Positions 15,323-25,199 of a stretch of DNA of 64,000 nucleotides are shown here, one piece after another (the first letter of the stretch is position 1; each line of letters begins with the position of its first letter). The notes beneath the pieces were generated by a model, which searched no databases, was not told where the DNA came from, and worked only from the letters and a program-made list of their open reading frames with translations. The DNA is taken from contig NZ_CP004387.1 of the NCBI RefSeq assembly GCF_000299335.2, forward strand, positions 62,001-126,000, written 5' to 3'. The translations under genes were made by a program, and so were the position numbers. Origin of the DNA: Isoalcanivorax pacificus W11-5 (lineage in GTDB: Bacteria > Pseudomonadota > Gammaproteobacteria > Pseudomonadales > Alcanivoracaceae).

Positions 15323-15657
15323 GACGTAAACGTCCGCAGCCAGGGAAGGGCGCGCTCGATCTGTGCCAGAGGCCAGCGTACCGTTACGCCAGGCAGCTCG
15401 AACACTACCTCCGCCGCGCCGGACACAGAGGGCGTCGGCATCGGCACAGGGACAAACTCACGCTGAACCGACGGCTTGGAACTGCCTTCGGCAGCACGGC
15501 GCCATTTATGAATAAGATTCGTGTTAAGACCGTAGCGCAGCGCCACATTGGCGACGGAAGCATCCGGGGCCTGGCACTCCTGGAGAATATTGGCTTTGAA
15601 CTCCGGGGAATAGCGGCGGCGCTTGGCTGGTGTCTTGGCTGGAAGCATCTCACTCAT
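15319..15657 (-). CDS. tnpA: IS66 accessory protein TnpA (helix-turn-helix)
   Basis: 112 residues with a Tnp_8-type helix-turn-helix near the N-terminus: RRRYSPEFKANILQEC, then ASVANVALRYGLNTNLIHKW. It probably binds the element ends. It is the first gene of the IS66 operon and overlaps tnpB by 4 bp. Just upstream, at 15660-15692, an inverted word pair (GGTGTCCAC and GTGGACACC) may be its operator or promoter region. Confidence 0.93.
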   Translation of the reverse strand: MSEMLPAKTPAKRRRYSPEFKANILQECQAPDASVANVALRYGLNTNLIHKWRRAAEGSSKPSVQREFVPVPMPTPSVSGAAEVVFELPGVTVRWPLAQIERALPWLRTFTS

Positions 15658-15748
15658 ATTAGGTGTCCACTTAGAAATAGGTGGACACCTAAGTTACTGG
15701 CGGAAATGGCGTCGGGTAGATGAGTTCGCCGGACGGTTACGCCTATCC

Positions 15749-16021
15749 GCTAGCTGATGTTTGGCTGTACCTTTACTTTTGATCGATATTATTGGGTCAT
15801 GGATAGGCAAGGAGCGATGACCAGTGGCGTTATGCCTGGGTACCTTTGGATTTCAGACCCTACCATGCATGTGTCTGCCGCTGTGCGCGGCGCGTCTTTC
15901 TTATGCCCAGATCAGTTCATCTTCGTCCGCTATAATCCACAATTCTGGTGTAGGGCTAGGTGTAGGGTATTGAAGTAATCAACAGGAAAGTCTTTATATT
16001 CGGTCTAAACACACCTGTGCA
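15749..16021. other. Gene-free stretch between IS66 and the integrase
   Basis: 273 bp without a convincing gene. A 73-codon frame at 15757-15978 lacks a ribosome site and looks like chance. Near the integrase stop GGTGTAGGG occurs twice in close tandem after a TATAAT-like hexamer. Joined across IS66 the sequence is simply the continuation of the gene-free DNA before 13297. Confidence 0.5.
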
Positions 16022-17239
16022 TCAGAGCCGTATCACCGGTTCAATGCGGTCGGCAACTTTCTGGTGTGCAAGCTTCCGTTCTTCAAAGTAGTCATATCTG
16101 TCATAAATACCTTCCACCCCTTTCAATTTATGGTTCAAACACCTTTCTGCCACATGCCCAGGCACACCTTCCGCAGCTGCAAGGCTGCGGAAGGTGCGCC
16201 GCAGGTCGTGAACGGTGAAGTGTTCAAGCCCTCCCATCTTGTTGGGAGGCTGTTTTTTGCGTCCTGTTTCCCGGCCAAACAGTTTGCTGATAGCTCGGTT
16301 TAGGGTATCAGGACCCATATGGGGGCGTTTGCTGGCGCGACGAGCCGGAAAAACGTAGGGGGCACCACAGGCATGGCCATGAAGGATTTCGAGCCACCGG
16401 ATAGCCTGTGTGGGCAGGGGGATGGTGATGGCTGCTCCAGTCTTACTTCGCTCTTTTGACAGGTTCCAGATGCCGGCATTTAGGTCAAATTCATCCCAGC
16501 GAGCTTCACACAGTTCGCTTTTTCTCACGCCGAGTACAAGAAACAAGCAGCATGCCAGGTGGTTATCTCTGCCAAAACTGTTGATGTTCTCCTTGAAGAC
16601 CTGAAAAGCATGCGTTAGCTCTTCCAGGGAAAGGCTTCGTTCGCGGCTGCGCTCTTCTCCGCCGGCGTCACTTGGTGAAAAAGGTGAGGCGGGGTTGGTT
16701 TGTAGCAGATCCAGTTTAATGCCATGGCGAAACAGCTGTTTCATGTACATGAGGGTGTCATTGGCAATCGTGGGTCTGTCACTGCTTTGAACCTTTTGCA
16801 GTACGGCTCGTATGTCCCTGGGGGAAACGTCGCCTATGGTATATTTGCCGATGACAGGGGCGATCTCTTTCCTAAAGATTCGTTTGGGAATATTCGGATG
16901 TTTCAGACGCTTTGAAAGGTCGCTGTCGTACCAGTCTTGGAACAACTCTGAAACGGTGTTGAGCTCCGGCAGCGCCAGTTTGGCCTTTTCTTGGATAGGA
17001 TCTGAGCCTTGGCGGAGGCCTTGCTTGGCCATGACCGCATCCTCTCTGGCTTGGGCCAGTGTCATCTGCGGATATTGCCCCAGAGTGACCTCGCGTCGTT
17101 TGCCCTGGTTGCTGTAGCGCAGCATCCAGTAGGGAGAGCCGGATGGCCGGACACAGAAATACAGGCCACCTCCATCAGCGTGTTTCTTGGGGGGCTGGTT
17201 AAGCAGCGACTTGATCTGCATGGCTGTCAGTTTACTCAT
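16022..17239 (-). CDS. int: P4-like tyrosine integrase (DUF4102 type)
   Basis: 405 residues. The N-terminal DUF4102 arm-binding domain begins MSKLTAMQIKSLLNQPPKKH and contains ADGGGLYFCVRPSGSPYWML. The core-binding domain follows, then the catalytic domain with Arg in LGVRKSELCEARWDEF, HxxR in VHDLRRTFRSLAA, His in LNHKLKGVEGIY and Tyr in IYDRYDYFEERK. It catalyses site-specific recombination of the island. It faces away from yicC, its start being about 290 bp from the attachment site in the 3' end of yicC. The frame is intact, so excision should still be possible. Confidence 0.95.
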   Translation of the reverse strand: MSKLTAMQIKSLLNQPPKKHADGGGLYFCVRPSGSPYWMLRYSNQGKRREVTLGQYPQMTLAQAREDAVMAKQGLRQGSDPIQEKAKLALPELNTVSELFQDWYDSDLSKRLKHPNIPKRIFRKEIAPVIGKYTIGDVSPRDIRAVLQKVQSSDRPTIANDTLMYMKQLFRHGIKLDLLQTNPASPFSPSDAGGEERSRERSLSLEELTHAFQVFKENINSFGRDNHLACCLFLVLGVRKSELCEARWDEFDLNAGIWNLSKERSKTGAAITIPLPTQAIRWLEILHGHACGAPYVFPARRASKRPHMGPDTLNRAISKLFGRETGRKKQPPNKMGGLEHFTVHDLRRTFRSLAAAEGVPGHVAERCLNHKLKGVEGIYDRYDYFEERKLAHQKVADRIEPVIRL

Positions 17240-17272
17240 CCCTATCCTCTGCTCTTGCCGTCACGAAATGGC

Positions 17273-17421
17273 TGCCCACCGCTTTTGAATTATGGATTGC
17301 AGCTGTGTGGCGCGGCTTATGGGCCTTTCAGTGAGAAGCGGTTATTGCTGCCCACCATTTGGTGTCGAGAATAGGGGGTGGTGGGCAGAAAGTCACGTTT
17401 TGCCCACCATTTTGCCCACCA
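17273..17421 (+). repeat. Array of TGCCCACCA sites between integrase and yicC
   Basis: The nine-mer occurs at 17349-17357, 17401-17409 and 17413-17421, with a variant ending G at 17273-17281 and an inverted copy at 17379-17387. The last two direct copies are 12 bp apart, the same spacing as the pair at the far island end. They fit arm-type integrase binding sites beside the attachment core. Confidence 0.65.
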
Positions 17422-17527
17422 GGATGGTCTGGATTCTGGCGGGTTCTGATGGATCGCTATGGACGAAGTTGTCAGTTAATTTCTTTTAAAACAATGAATT
17501 GAGGATAGGTGTGGATCTCTGTGGATT

Positions 17528-18391
17528 CTATTCGATATTCTGAATCTGTTCTCTCATCTGCTCAATCAATACCTTCAGCTCCACCGCCGCCTGTGTCGTC
17601 TCCGTATCAATCGATTTCGACGCCAGCGTATTTGCCTCGCGGTTCAGTTCCTGCATCAGAAAATCCAGCCGCCGGCCAACGTGCCCGCCCTGCCCCAGCG
17701 CACGGCGCACTTCGGTGACATGGGCTTCCAGGCGGTCCAGTTCTTCCGCCACATCCATCTTCTGCGCCAGCATCACCAGTTCCTGTTCCAGCCGGTCCTG
17801 GTCCGGGTTGGCGATCACGTCTTCCACGCGCTTCACCAGCCGCTGGCGCAGCGCGTCCTGGATGCGTGGCAAGGCGGCGCGGGTGCGGCTCACCTGCACC
17901 AGCACGCCGTCGAGGCGGTCTTCGAGCAGTTGTTTCAGTGCGGCGCCTTCGCGGGCGCGGGTTTCCACCAGCACGGCGAGGGTCTCGTCCAGCAGCGCGA
18001 GGGCTGGCGCCATCAGCGGTGCGAAATCGGCTTCGCGAGTCTGCATCACGCCCGGCAGGCGCAGGATGTCAGCCGGATTCACCGCAGACGTCGGGCCGAG
18101 CAGTTCGTTGATGCGGTCCATGGCGGCGCCGAACTGGGTGACCAGGGCGTCGTCGATGACGATGTCGGTGTCGCCGCTGTCCAGCTGGTAGCGCAGGCCC
18201 ACTTCCACTTTGCCGCGGTTGAGATGCTTGCGGCACAGCTCGCGCAACGGGCCGTCAAGCTCGCGGAAGGCTTCCGGCAGACGAGGGGTGACTTCAAGAT
18301 AGCGGTGATTGACGGATTTCAGTTCCCACACCAGGGTGGCGCCAGTGACATGGGTGTCCCGGCGGGCGAAGGCGGTCATGCTCTGAATCAT
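17528..18391 (-). CDS. yicC: YicC family endoribonuclease-like protein
   Basis: 287 residues, the same length as the E. coli protein. It begins MIQSMTAFARRDTHVTGATL and has the conserved VNHRYLEVTPRLPE, RGKVEVGLRY and a C-terminal DUF1732 part (VGRRLDFLMQELNREANTL). Work on the family points to a small-RNA-directed endoribonuclease. GGAAGAG precedes ATG 18391; an in-frame ATG at 18406 is less likely. The gene is divergent from rph. Its extreme 3' end is the attachment site of the island, and the reading frame has been kept by the incoming tail. Confidence 0.93.
   Translation of the reverse strand: MIQSMTAFARRDTHVTGATLVWELKSVNHRYLEVTPRLPEAFRELDGPLRELCRKHLNRGKVEVGLRYQLDSGDTDIVIDDALVTQFGAAMDRINELLGPTSAVNPADILRLPGVMQTREADFAPLMAPALALLDETLAVLVETRAREGAALKQLLEDRLDGVLVQVSRTRAALPRIQDALRQRLVKRVEDVIANPDQDRLEQELVMLAQKMDVAEELDRLEAHVTEVRRALGQGGHVGRRLDFLMQELNREANTLASKSIDTETTQAAVELKVLIEQMREQIQNIE
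17529..17550 (-). repeat. Island attachment site (att), yicC-side copy
   Basis: Second copy of the 22-bp direct repeat (19/22 identical to 4845-4866). It forms the last codons of yicC, reading Q-I-Q-N-I-E-stop. By the usual logic of 3'-end integration this tail was supplied by the island and keeps yicC functional. Confidence 0.8.
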
Positions 18392-18510
18392 CATCTCTTC
18401 CGTCATGCTGCGAAGAGAAGCAGTCTAACCCGCCGGGCGCGGGGCTGCGAGCCGCCGGCCTGTGCTAGAATCGCGGCCTGACTCAATCCCCGAGAATGCA
18501 AGGAGACAGC

Positions 18511-19227
18511 ATGCGTCCCTCAGGCCGTGCCCCGGACCAACTGCGCGATATCCGTATCACCCGCCAATACACCATGCACGCCGAAGGCAGCGTGCTGGTG
18601 GAGTTCGGCAACACCAAGGTGCTCTGCACCGCGTCGGTGGAGGACGGCGTGCCGCGCTTCATGAAGGGCCAGGGCAAAGGCTGGGTCACAGCGGAGTACG
18701 GCATGCTGCCCCGCGCCACCAACACCCGTAACCAGCGCGAAGCGGCGCGTGGCAAGCAGGGTGGCCGCACGCTGGAGATCCAGCGCCTGATCGGCCGTTC
18801 GCTGCGGGCAGCGGTGGACACCAAAAAGCTGGGTGAAAACACTATCCTGATTGACTGCGATGTGTTGCAGGCCGATGGCGGTACACGCACGGCATCCATT
18901 ACCGGTGCCTGTGTGGCGCTGGTGGACGCGCTCACCTACCTGCTCAATGCCCGCAAGATCAAGGAAGACCCGCTGGTGGGCCTGGTCGCCTCGGTGTCTG
19001 TGGGCCTCTATAAAGGCACCCCGGTGCTGGACCTGGATTACGTGGAAGACTCCAGCGCGGACACGGACATGAATGTGGTCATGACCCAGCAGGGCGGCTT
19101 TGTGGAAATCCAGGGCACCGCCGAGGCGGAGCCGTTCACGCTGGATCAGCAGCAGTCCATGCTGACCCTGGCGGACAGCGGCATTCGTGAACTGATCCGC
19201 CTGCAACAGCAGGCGCTGGGCTGGTAA
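18511..19227 (+). CDS. rph: Ribonuclease PH
   Basis: 238 residues. A phosphorolytic 3'-to-5' exoribonuclease that trims tRNA precursors. It begins [16 protein letters not shown] and has the conserved [38 protein letters not shown] and [22 protein letters not shown] 18511 follows AAGGAG; the earlier ATG at 18496 would add five residues before that ribosome site. It is followed after 13 bp by pyrE, the widespread rph-pyrE arrangement. Confidence 0.96.
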   Translation: MRPSGRAPDQLRDIRITRQYTMHAEGSVLVEFGNTKVLCTASVEDGVPRFMKGQGKGWVTAEYGMLPRATNTRNQREAARGKQGGRTLEIQRLIGRSLRAAVDTKKLGENTILIDCDVLQADGGTRTASITGACVALVDALTYLLNARKIKEDPLVGLVASVSVGLYKGTPVLDLDYVEDSSADTDMNVVMTQQGGFVEIQGTAEAEPFTLDQQQSMLTLADSGIRELIRLQQQALGW

Positions 19228-19240
19228 CGGAGAGGCGAGC

Positions 19241-19882
19241 ATGCAGGCGTATCAGAAGGCGTTTCTGGATTTTGCGCTGGCGCGCGAAGCGCTGAAGTTC
19301 GGTGAATTCACGCTCAAGTCCGGCCGCAAGAGCCCCTACTTCTTTAATGCCGGCACCTTTCATACCGGCGCCATGCTCGGCACGCTGGGGCGCTTTTACG
19401 CGGAGGCGATTGTCGCCAGTGGTGTCGAGTTCGACATGCTGTTCGGGCCGGCCTACAAGGGGATCCCGCTGGTGGCGGCGGTTGCTGTGGCGCTGGCCGA
19501 GCATCACGGTCGCGATGTGCCCTGGGCGTTCAACCGCAAGGAGGCGAAGGATCATGGTGAGGGCGGCTGGCTGGTCGGTGCGCCACTGACGGGGCGTGCG
19601 CTGGTGATCGATGATGTCATCACCGCCGGCACGGCCATCCGCGAGGTAGCCACGCTGTTTGAGCGGACCGAGGCACAGATGGCCGGCGTGGTGGTGGCGC
19701 TGGACCGCCAGGAGAAAGGGCGCGGCGAACTGTCGGCAATTCAGGAAGTCGAACACAGTCTCGGCGTGCCGGTCTACAGTATCGTCTGTATGGCGGATAT
19801 CATCGAATATCTGGCGCAGACCGGACAACAGGAACAGACTGCGGCGATGCAGGCATATCGCCGCGAATATGGCGTCTCATGA
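19241..19882 (+). CDS. pyrE: Orotate phosphoribosyltransferase
   Basis: 213 residues. Converts orotate and PRPP to OMP in pyrimidine synthesis. Recognisable are [51 protein letters not shown] and the PRPP-binding [16 protein letters not shown]. The start at 19241 follows GGAGAGGC. Its stop overlaps the next gene by 4 bp (ATGA), so the DUF4124 protein is translationally coupled. Confidence 0.97.
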   Translation: MQAYQKAFLDFALAREALKFGEFTLKSGRKSPYFFNAGTFHTGAMLGTLGRFYAEAIVASGVEFDMLFGPAYKGIPLVAAVAVALAEHHGRDVPWAFNRKEAKDHGEGGWLVGAPLTGRALVIDDVITAGTAIREVATLFERTEAQMAGVVVALDRQEKGRGELSAIQEVEHSLGVPVYSIVCMADIIEYLAQTGQQEQTAAMQAYRREYGVS

Positions 19883-20520
19883 TGATCAGACTTCCCCGGG
19901 TGGTGGTGTTCTGCCTGGCGCTGGCGGCGCCGGTGTCGGTGTGGTGTGCGCCGGCTCCGTCAACAGGGCCGGACGTGCTGCCGCCGGGGGCGGTTTATCG
20001 CTACATCAACGCGCAGGGCAACATGGTGATGACCAGCATGCTTACGCCGGAAGGTGTGCAGGTGGGTTATGAGGTGGTGGACAGCCAGGGACGTGTGATC
20101 AAAACCGTGCCGCCTGCGCCATCCGCTGATGAGCTGGCGGAAATCCGCGAAGCCCGTGAACAGGCACGCCGGGAGCAGCAGCAGGCGCAACGTGATGCAG
20201 AACTGATGCGCATGTATGCGGCACCGGAAGACGCCGAACGTGCCCGAGACCGGCAGATCAGCGCGTTACGGCTGAACATCGATTACGCCAAGGGCAACAT
20301 CACACAGACCCGCACCCGGCTGGATCAGGAAATCAGCAACGCGGCGCGTATCGAGCGCAGCGGCCGCCAAGTGCCGGAGAACACCGCGCTGGTGATTGAT
20401 CGCTACACCCGCCAGATCAGTGAGCTGGAAACCGATATCGCGCATTACGAACAGGAAATCATCAAGGTGCGTGAATCCTTCGAGCCCATCATAGAACGCT
20501 TGCGCGTGATTTCACGTTAA
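19879..20520 (+). CDS. Secreted DUF4124-type protein with coiled coil
   Basis: 213 residues. A signal peptide covers about residues 1-23 ([17 protein letters not shown]). A DUF4124-like segment follows ([20 protein letters not shown]), the usual opening of small periplasmic proteins in gammaproteobacteria. The rest is strongly charged helix: a Glu/Arg/Gln-rich stretch ([20 protein letters not shown]) and a second coiled coil to the C-terminus. It overlaps pyrE by 4 bp. Function unknown; likely a periplasmic structural or chaperone-like protein. Confidence 0.8.
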   Translation: MMIRLPRVVVFCLALAAPVSVWCAPAPSTGPDVLPPGAVYRYINAQGNMVMTSMLTPEGVQVGYEVVDSQGRVIKTVPPAPSADELAEIREAREQARREQQQAQRDAELMRMYAAPEDAERARDRQISALRLNIDYAKGNITQTRTRLDQEISNAARIERSGRQVPENTALVIDRYTRQISELETDIAHYEQEIIKVRESFEPIIERLRVISR

Positions 20521-20535
20521 GCCACCACGCTTTGT

Positions 20536-21129
20536 TTATTCCCTGAACAGCCCTGCAGCCAGAAGCGGCCATTGCTCCTGCCAGCCCTGTGTCGGCGGCT
20601 GGCGGAAACCGGAGCGGACGAACTGGGCGATACGGCCTTCCGCAGCGGCCAGCAGCAGGTTCGCGGTCACTGCAGGCGTGGCGCTGGTGCGCAACCCCTG
20701 CTTGAATTCCGCATCGCGCAGCAATTGTTTGAGCTGGCTTTCCACGCGGTCAAAGAACTGCTCGATACGCTGCCGCAGCCGTTCGTTTTCACCCGCCAGT
20801 GCGTCGCCGGTCAGCAACCGGGTGATGCCCGGATTGCGCTCGGTGAAGGTCAGCAGCAGTGTCAGAATCTGTTCTGTTTGCGCCAGCGCATCCGGAGTGT
20901 CCTGCAGGATGCGGTTGATGCGGGAAAACACGGTTTCATCGACGAAATTGATCAGCCCCTCGAACATCTTCGCCTTGCTGGGGAAGTGCCGGTACAGCGC
21001 TGCTTCGGACACGCCCACTTCGCGGGCCAGCCCGGCGGTGGTGATGCGTCCGCCCGGTTCCGCCTCCAGCATGTGCGCAAGGGCCTGCAGAATCTGATCC
21101 TTGCGCGAGACTTTCTGTTCGCTCATCAC
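20536..21129 (-). CDS. slmA: Nucleoid occlusion factor SlmA
   Basis: 197 residues of the TetR fold. The helix-turn-helix reads RITTAGLAREVGVSEAALYR, then HFPSKAKMFEGLINFVDETV, which is characteristic of SlmA. SlmA binds specific chromosomal sites and blocks FtsZ polymerisation over the nucleoid. The neighbours argB, algC, dut and coaBC are its standard company. The gene converges on the DUF4124 gene with a gap of only 15 bp and no visible terminator between them. Confidence 0.93.
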   Translation of the reverse strand: MMSEQKVSRKDQILQALAHMLEAEPGGRITTAGLAREVGVSEAALYRHFPSKAKMFEGLINFVDETVFSRINRILQDTPDALAQTEQILTLLLTFTERNPGITRLLTGDALAGENERLRQRIEQFFDRVESQLKQLLRDAEFKQGLRTSATPAVTANLLLAAAEGRIAQFVRSGFRQPPTQGWQEQWPLLAAGLFRE

Positions 21130-21176
21130 AACTCCCCTTTTCCCCTCTGGATGGCGGTGCGCCGCGTCACCGGCCC

Positions 21177-22085
<909 letters not shown>

Positions 22086-24590
22086 TCAAAAAGGCAGTTT
22101 CAGTTTCGGTTCAATGGCCTGAAGTTCGGTGCGGAACAGCCCGGCGATGCGTTGCAGGGCGGCTTTGTCCCGCCCTTCAAAACGGACGCTCAGGGCGGGC
22201 ACGGTATTGGAGGCCCGTACCAGGCCCCAGCCGTCATCGAAGTCCACGCGCAGGCCGTCCAGCGTGGTGATGCTGCCGTCAGCGAAGGCGTCCTGTCGGG
22301 CGAGCAGTTTGTCCATCAGCTCGAACTTGCCCGTGTCGCTGGCGGGAATCAACAGCTCTGGTGTGACCAGGCCGGTCTTCAGGCGGGCGAATACGCTGTC
22401 CGCGCCAGCCGATTCCAGTGCCAGGATCTCCAGCAGCCGGGCGGCAGCATACAGCGCGTCTTCTACCCCGTGCCAGCGGTCGGCAAAGAAGATGTGGCCA
22501 GACAGCTCACCCGCCAGCGGCGCGCCGGTCTCGCGCAGCTTTGCCTTCATCTGTGCATAGCCGGACGGGACCATCAGCGGCCGGCCGCCCATGCGGCTGA
22601 TCAGCTTGGTCAGCTCGCGGCTGCACTTCACATCATAGAGGATGTCGGCGCCGGGGGAACGGGTCAGCAGATCCCGCACGTAGAGCATCAGCAGGCGGTC
22701 CGGCCAGATGATTTCGCCGGCCGGGGTGACCACGCCGAGGCGGTCACCGTCACCATCGAAGGCGATGCCGATATCCGCGCCGTGTTGTTTTACCGCCTGG
22801 ATCAGGGCGTGCAGGTTCTCCGGGCGGCCGGGGTCCGGGTGGTGGTTCGGGAAGTGGCCGTCGACCTCGGTGAACAGAGGCATGACCTCGCAGCCGAGCG
22901 CCTGGAACAGCTGCGGGGCGATCACGCCGGTGATGCCGTTGCCGCAATCCACCACGACCTTGAGTGGGCGCGCCAGCAGGATGTCGTCGCTGACGGCATG
23001 CAGGTAGCGCTCGCTGATGTCGCGCGAGATCACTTCGCCGAGCCCTTCGCTGAGGCGGTCTTCTTCAATGCGGGCCTTCAGGGCCAGCAGGCGCTCGCGA
23101 CCGAGGGTCTCGCCGCCGATGATGATTTTCAGGCCGTTGTAGGTGGAGGGATTGTGGCTACCGGTGACCACCACGCCGGTCTGGGTGTCCATGACGGCGG
23201 TGCCGTAATAAAGCACGGGTGATGGCATGGCGCCGATATCCAGCACTTCGCGGCCACTGCGCACCAGGCCGCGCATCAGCGCCTGGCTGAGTTCGTCGGA
23301 AGAGGTGCGGCCGTCGCGGGCTACCAGCACGGTGTGCTGGCCCTGTTCGCCAGCTTCGGAGCCGATTGCCTGGCCGAGCAGTTCCACCATGTCCGGGGTC
23401 AGTGTCCGGCCGACCACGCCGCGGATATCACTGGCGCGGAAGATGTCGTCCGGCAGTGCGATCTTGCGGGCTGCGGTGTCGTCGATCAGCGGGTGGGCGT
23501 CGTCCTCCACCAGGATATCCAGGAACGCGTCTGGCGGCGGGGAGGCGCTGCCGCCCGCTGATGAACTGCCGCGCGAAGCCGCGCTGGCCGGGCGGCTGGA
23601 GCGGCGCTGGCCGGCCAGCTTGTCGAGCTGGTTGCGCACGGCTTCCAGCGCCGAGAAGGTATAGCGGCGGCCGATGCCGGCACCGGCGCGGCCGGCTTCC
23701 TGCGCGTGTTGTTGCAGGTGGCCGGCATCACGGCTGATACCGGCACTGATGGCCCGTAACACCAGCCACTGGCCAAGCAGGATCAGCACCAGCACGCAGC
23801 CGAAGCCCAGCACGGCCAGCGGGCCCACTTCATCGAAACCGCCTCCGGGCGTGCCCAGATAGGTCAGCGTCAGGCCACCACTGGCCTGGACGGTGGCGCG
23901 CTCCGGCCCCTGTGGGTTGCCGAGCTGCAGCACAGGCGTGCCGGCCTGCACGATGCGCACGCCGCCAGTCTGCATGTCCAGCCGGCGCAGGTGCTTGAGG
24001 GTGTCACTCAGGTCCTGTTCCACCAGCAGGATGCCCTGGCCGTCGGGGGTGCGCCGGGCGAACAGCAGTTGTGGTGTGTTGCCGGGCAACAGGACCACAG
24101 GCGGCGTGTGCTCGCGGGCCTGCTGGACCAGGTCACGGGCGGTGAACGAGAGGGTGGCGCGTGGCAGTTCCCCGATACGGATCAGGTGGACACGGCTGGC
24201 GGGCAGCTGGCTACTGAGCTGCTGCGAGACCACCTCCGGGCTGCGGCCGCTGGCGAGCGCGTCGCGCACCGCATAGCTGGCGGCGAGGGTTTCCACGCTG
24301 GCCTGGCTGAGGTTGATGGCCTGGCTGAGCAGCGCTGCCGGTTGCAGCACCAGCGCGTGCGCGGCCTGGTTGGCAGTACGTTCGCGCTCGCCCTGATGCA
24401 GGTACGACAGCCCCGCGCCCAGCACGCCGATCAACAGCACGGTAATGGCTGCGCTGGCCAGCATGAAACGCTGGATGCCTCGCGCTGCGGCGTGCCGGCT
24501 GGCTTTGCTGCCGGCTTTCTTTCTGCTTTTCCTGTCCGGCTGATCCGGTGTGGCCGGATTCTTGTCTGCCGGTTGCTGTTTCTTGCCCAT
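22086..24590 (-). CDS. algC: Membrane-anchored phosphomannomutase/phosphoglucomutase
   Basis: 834 residues, nearly twice a plain AlgC (about 460). Residues 1-40 are Lys/Arg-rich and cytosolic. TM1 (about 42-63) leads to a periplasmic stretch of about 190 residues, then TM2 (257-280), a low-complexity Ser/Gly/Ala linker (330-352), and the catalytic domain from about 375. Catalytic features are the phosphoserine loop TGSHNPSTYNG (Ser478), the metal loop DGDGDR (612-617) and the sugar loop GELSGH (694-699). It interconverts mannose-6-P/1-P and glucose-6-P/1-P for LPS and exopolysaccharide. N-terminal membrane extensions occur in some gammaproteobacterial AlgC; the role of the periplasmic part is unknown. 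Confidence 0.93.
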   Translation of the reverse strand: MGKKQQPADKNPATPDQPDRKSRKKAGSKASRHAAARGIQRFMLASAAITVLLIGVLGAGLSYLHQGERERTANQAAHALVLQPAALLSQAINLSQASVETLAASYAVRDALASGRSPEVVSQQLSSQLPASRVHLIRIGELPRATLSFTARDLVQQAREHTPPVVLLPGNTPQLLFARRTPDGQGILLVEQDLSDTLKHLRRLDMQTGGVRIVQAGTPVLQLGNPQGPERATVQASGGLTLTYLGTPGGGFDEVGPLAVLGFGCVLVLILLGQWLVLRAISAGISRDAGHLQQHAQEAGRAGAGIGRRYTFSALEAVRNQLDKLAGQRRSSRPASAASRGSSSAGGSASPPPDAFLDILVEDDAHPLIDDTAARKIALPDDIFRASDIRGVVGRTLTPDMVELLGQAIGSEAGEQGQHTVLVARDGRTSSDELSQALMRGLVRSGREVLDIGAMPSPVLYYGTAVMDTQTGVVVTGSHNPSTYNGLKIIIGGETLGRERLLALKARIEEDRLSEGLGEVISRDISERYLHAVSDDILLARPLKVVVDCGNGITGVIAPQLFQALGCEVMPLFTEVDGHFPNHHPDPGRPENLHALIQAVKQHGADIGIAFDGDGDRLGVVTPAGEIIWPDRLLMLYVRDLLTRSPGADILYDVKCSRELTKLISRMGGRPLMVPSGYAQMKAKLRETGAPLAGELSGHIFFADRWHGVEDALYAAARLLEILALESAGADSVFARLKTGLVTPELLIPASDTGKFELMDKLLARQDAFADGSITTLDGLRVDFDDGWGLVRASNTVPALSVRFEGRDKAALQRIAGLFRTELQAIEPKLKLPF

Positions 24591-24617
24591 GGTGCTGTCC
24601 CCCAGACGCGCCCCGCG

Positions 24618-25070
24618 TTACTGCCTGCCGCTGTGACCAAACCCCCCACTGCCACGGTGGCTGGCTTCGAATTCTTCCACCTGTTCCAGCGTCACCTGCA
24701 TCACCGGCACGATCACCAGTTGCGCCAGCCGTTCCCCCGGCTCCAGCGCAAAGGTGGCGTGGCCGCGGTTCCAGCAGGACACCATCAGCTCGCCCTGATA
24801 GTCGGAGTCGATCAGGCCGACCAGATTGCCGAGCACGATGCCGTGCTTGTGGCCCAGGCCCGAGCGCGGCAGCACCAGCCCGGCGTAGCCCGGATCAGCG
24901 ATATGGATGGCCAGGCCGGTGGGAATCAGCACGGTCTGGCCCGGCTCGATCTGCAGGCGCTGTTCGACCATGGCGCGCAGGTCCAGACCGGCGGAGCCTG
25001 TGGTGGCGTAGGCCGGCAGCGGGAATTCGCTGCCAAGTTTCGGATTGAGTACCTTGTACTGCAATTGCAT
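24618..25070 (-). CDS. dut: dUTP diphosphatase
   Basis: 150 residues, a trimeric dUTPase that keeps uracil out of DNA and feeds dTMP synthesis. All five motifs are visible: [38 protein letters not shown] and [11 protein letters not shown]. The start at 25070 ([18 protein letters not shown]) follows GGAAGG. The open frame reaches 25169, but the extra 33 residues are Pro/Arg-rich and not part of the family. Confidence 0.97.
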   Translation of the reverse strand: MQLQYKVLNPKLGSEFPLPAYATTGSAGLDLRAMVEQRLQIEPGQTVLIPTGLAIHIADPGYAGLVLPRSGLGHKHGIVLGNLVGLIDSDYQGELMVSCWNRGHATFALEPGERLAQLVIVPVMQVTLEQVEEFEASHRGSGGFGHSGRQ

Positions 25071-25199
25071 GCGTCCTTCCCCGGCGTGTCGGCTGAGTGT
25101 CTCCGGTGGTGAGGCTGGCGTTTCCCGTGCCGTCTCATCCTGTGCCCGCGGGAGCGGGCTGGCTGGCACGTCCGTGTGCCGCGATCTATCCGGTCCCGG

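Larger units (their letters stand above)
13298..15740 (-). mobile_element. IS66-family insertion sequence, complete, with 8-bp target duplication
   Basis: 2443 bp. Terminal repeats begin GTAAGCGTCCGGC (left, 13298) and GTAACCGTCCGGC (right, read inward from 15740). The flanks 13290-13297 and 15741-15748 are both GCCTATCC, the exact 8-bp duplication IS66 elements make. Three genes tnpA-tnpB-tnpC run on the minus strand. All frames are open and the duplication is perfect, so the insertion is recent and the element is probably active. Confidence 0.95.
4845..17550. mobile_element. Genomic island integrated in the 3' end of yicC
   Basis: About 12.7 kb bounded by a direct repeat that recreates the yicC 3' end. 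A P4-like tyrosine integrase lies next to the yicC copy and TGCCCACCA arrays lie just inside both ends. In pseudomonad-type genomes yicC is followed directly by gmk, so the block is extra DNA. Cargo in order: small ORF, hipB, broken hipA, IS3, a truncated ISPpu12-like element with metal-export genes, a two-component pair, IS66, integrase. The 3' end of yicC is a known integration site of mobilizable islands that carry their own tyrosine recombinase. No transfer or replication gene is seen, so this copy, riddled with insertion sequences, may depend on a helper or be stranded. Confidence 0.8.

Noticed and set aside
15757-15978. Possible 73-residue gene between IS66 and the integrase
   Set aside because: No ribosome site, no recognisable pattern, and low-complexity mixed composition.
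16022-17550. tRNA gene as integration target of the P4-like integrase
   Set aside because: No tRNA-like cloverleaf lies at either island end; the repeat matches the yicC 3' codons instead.
23991-25112. 373-codon plus-strand frame
   Set aside because: Antisense to algC and dut; no family signature.
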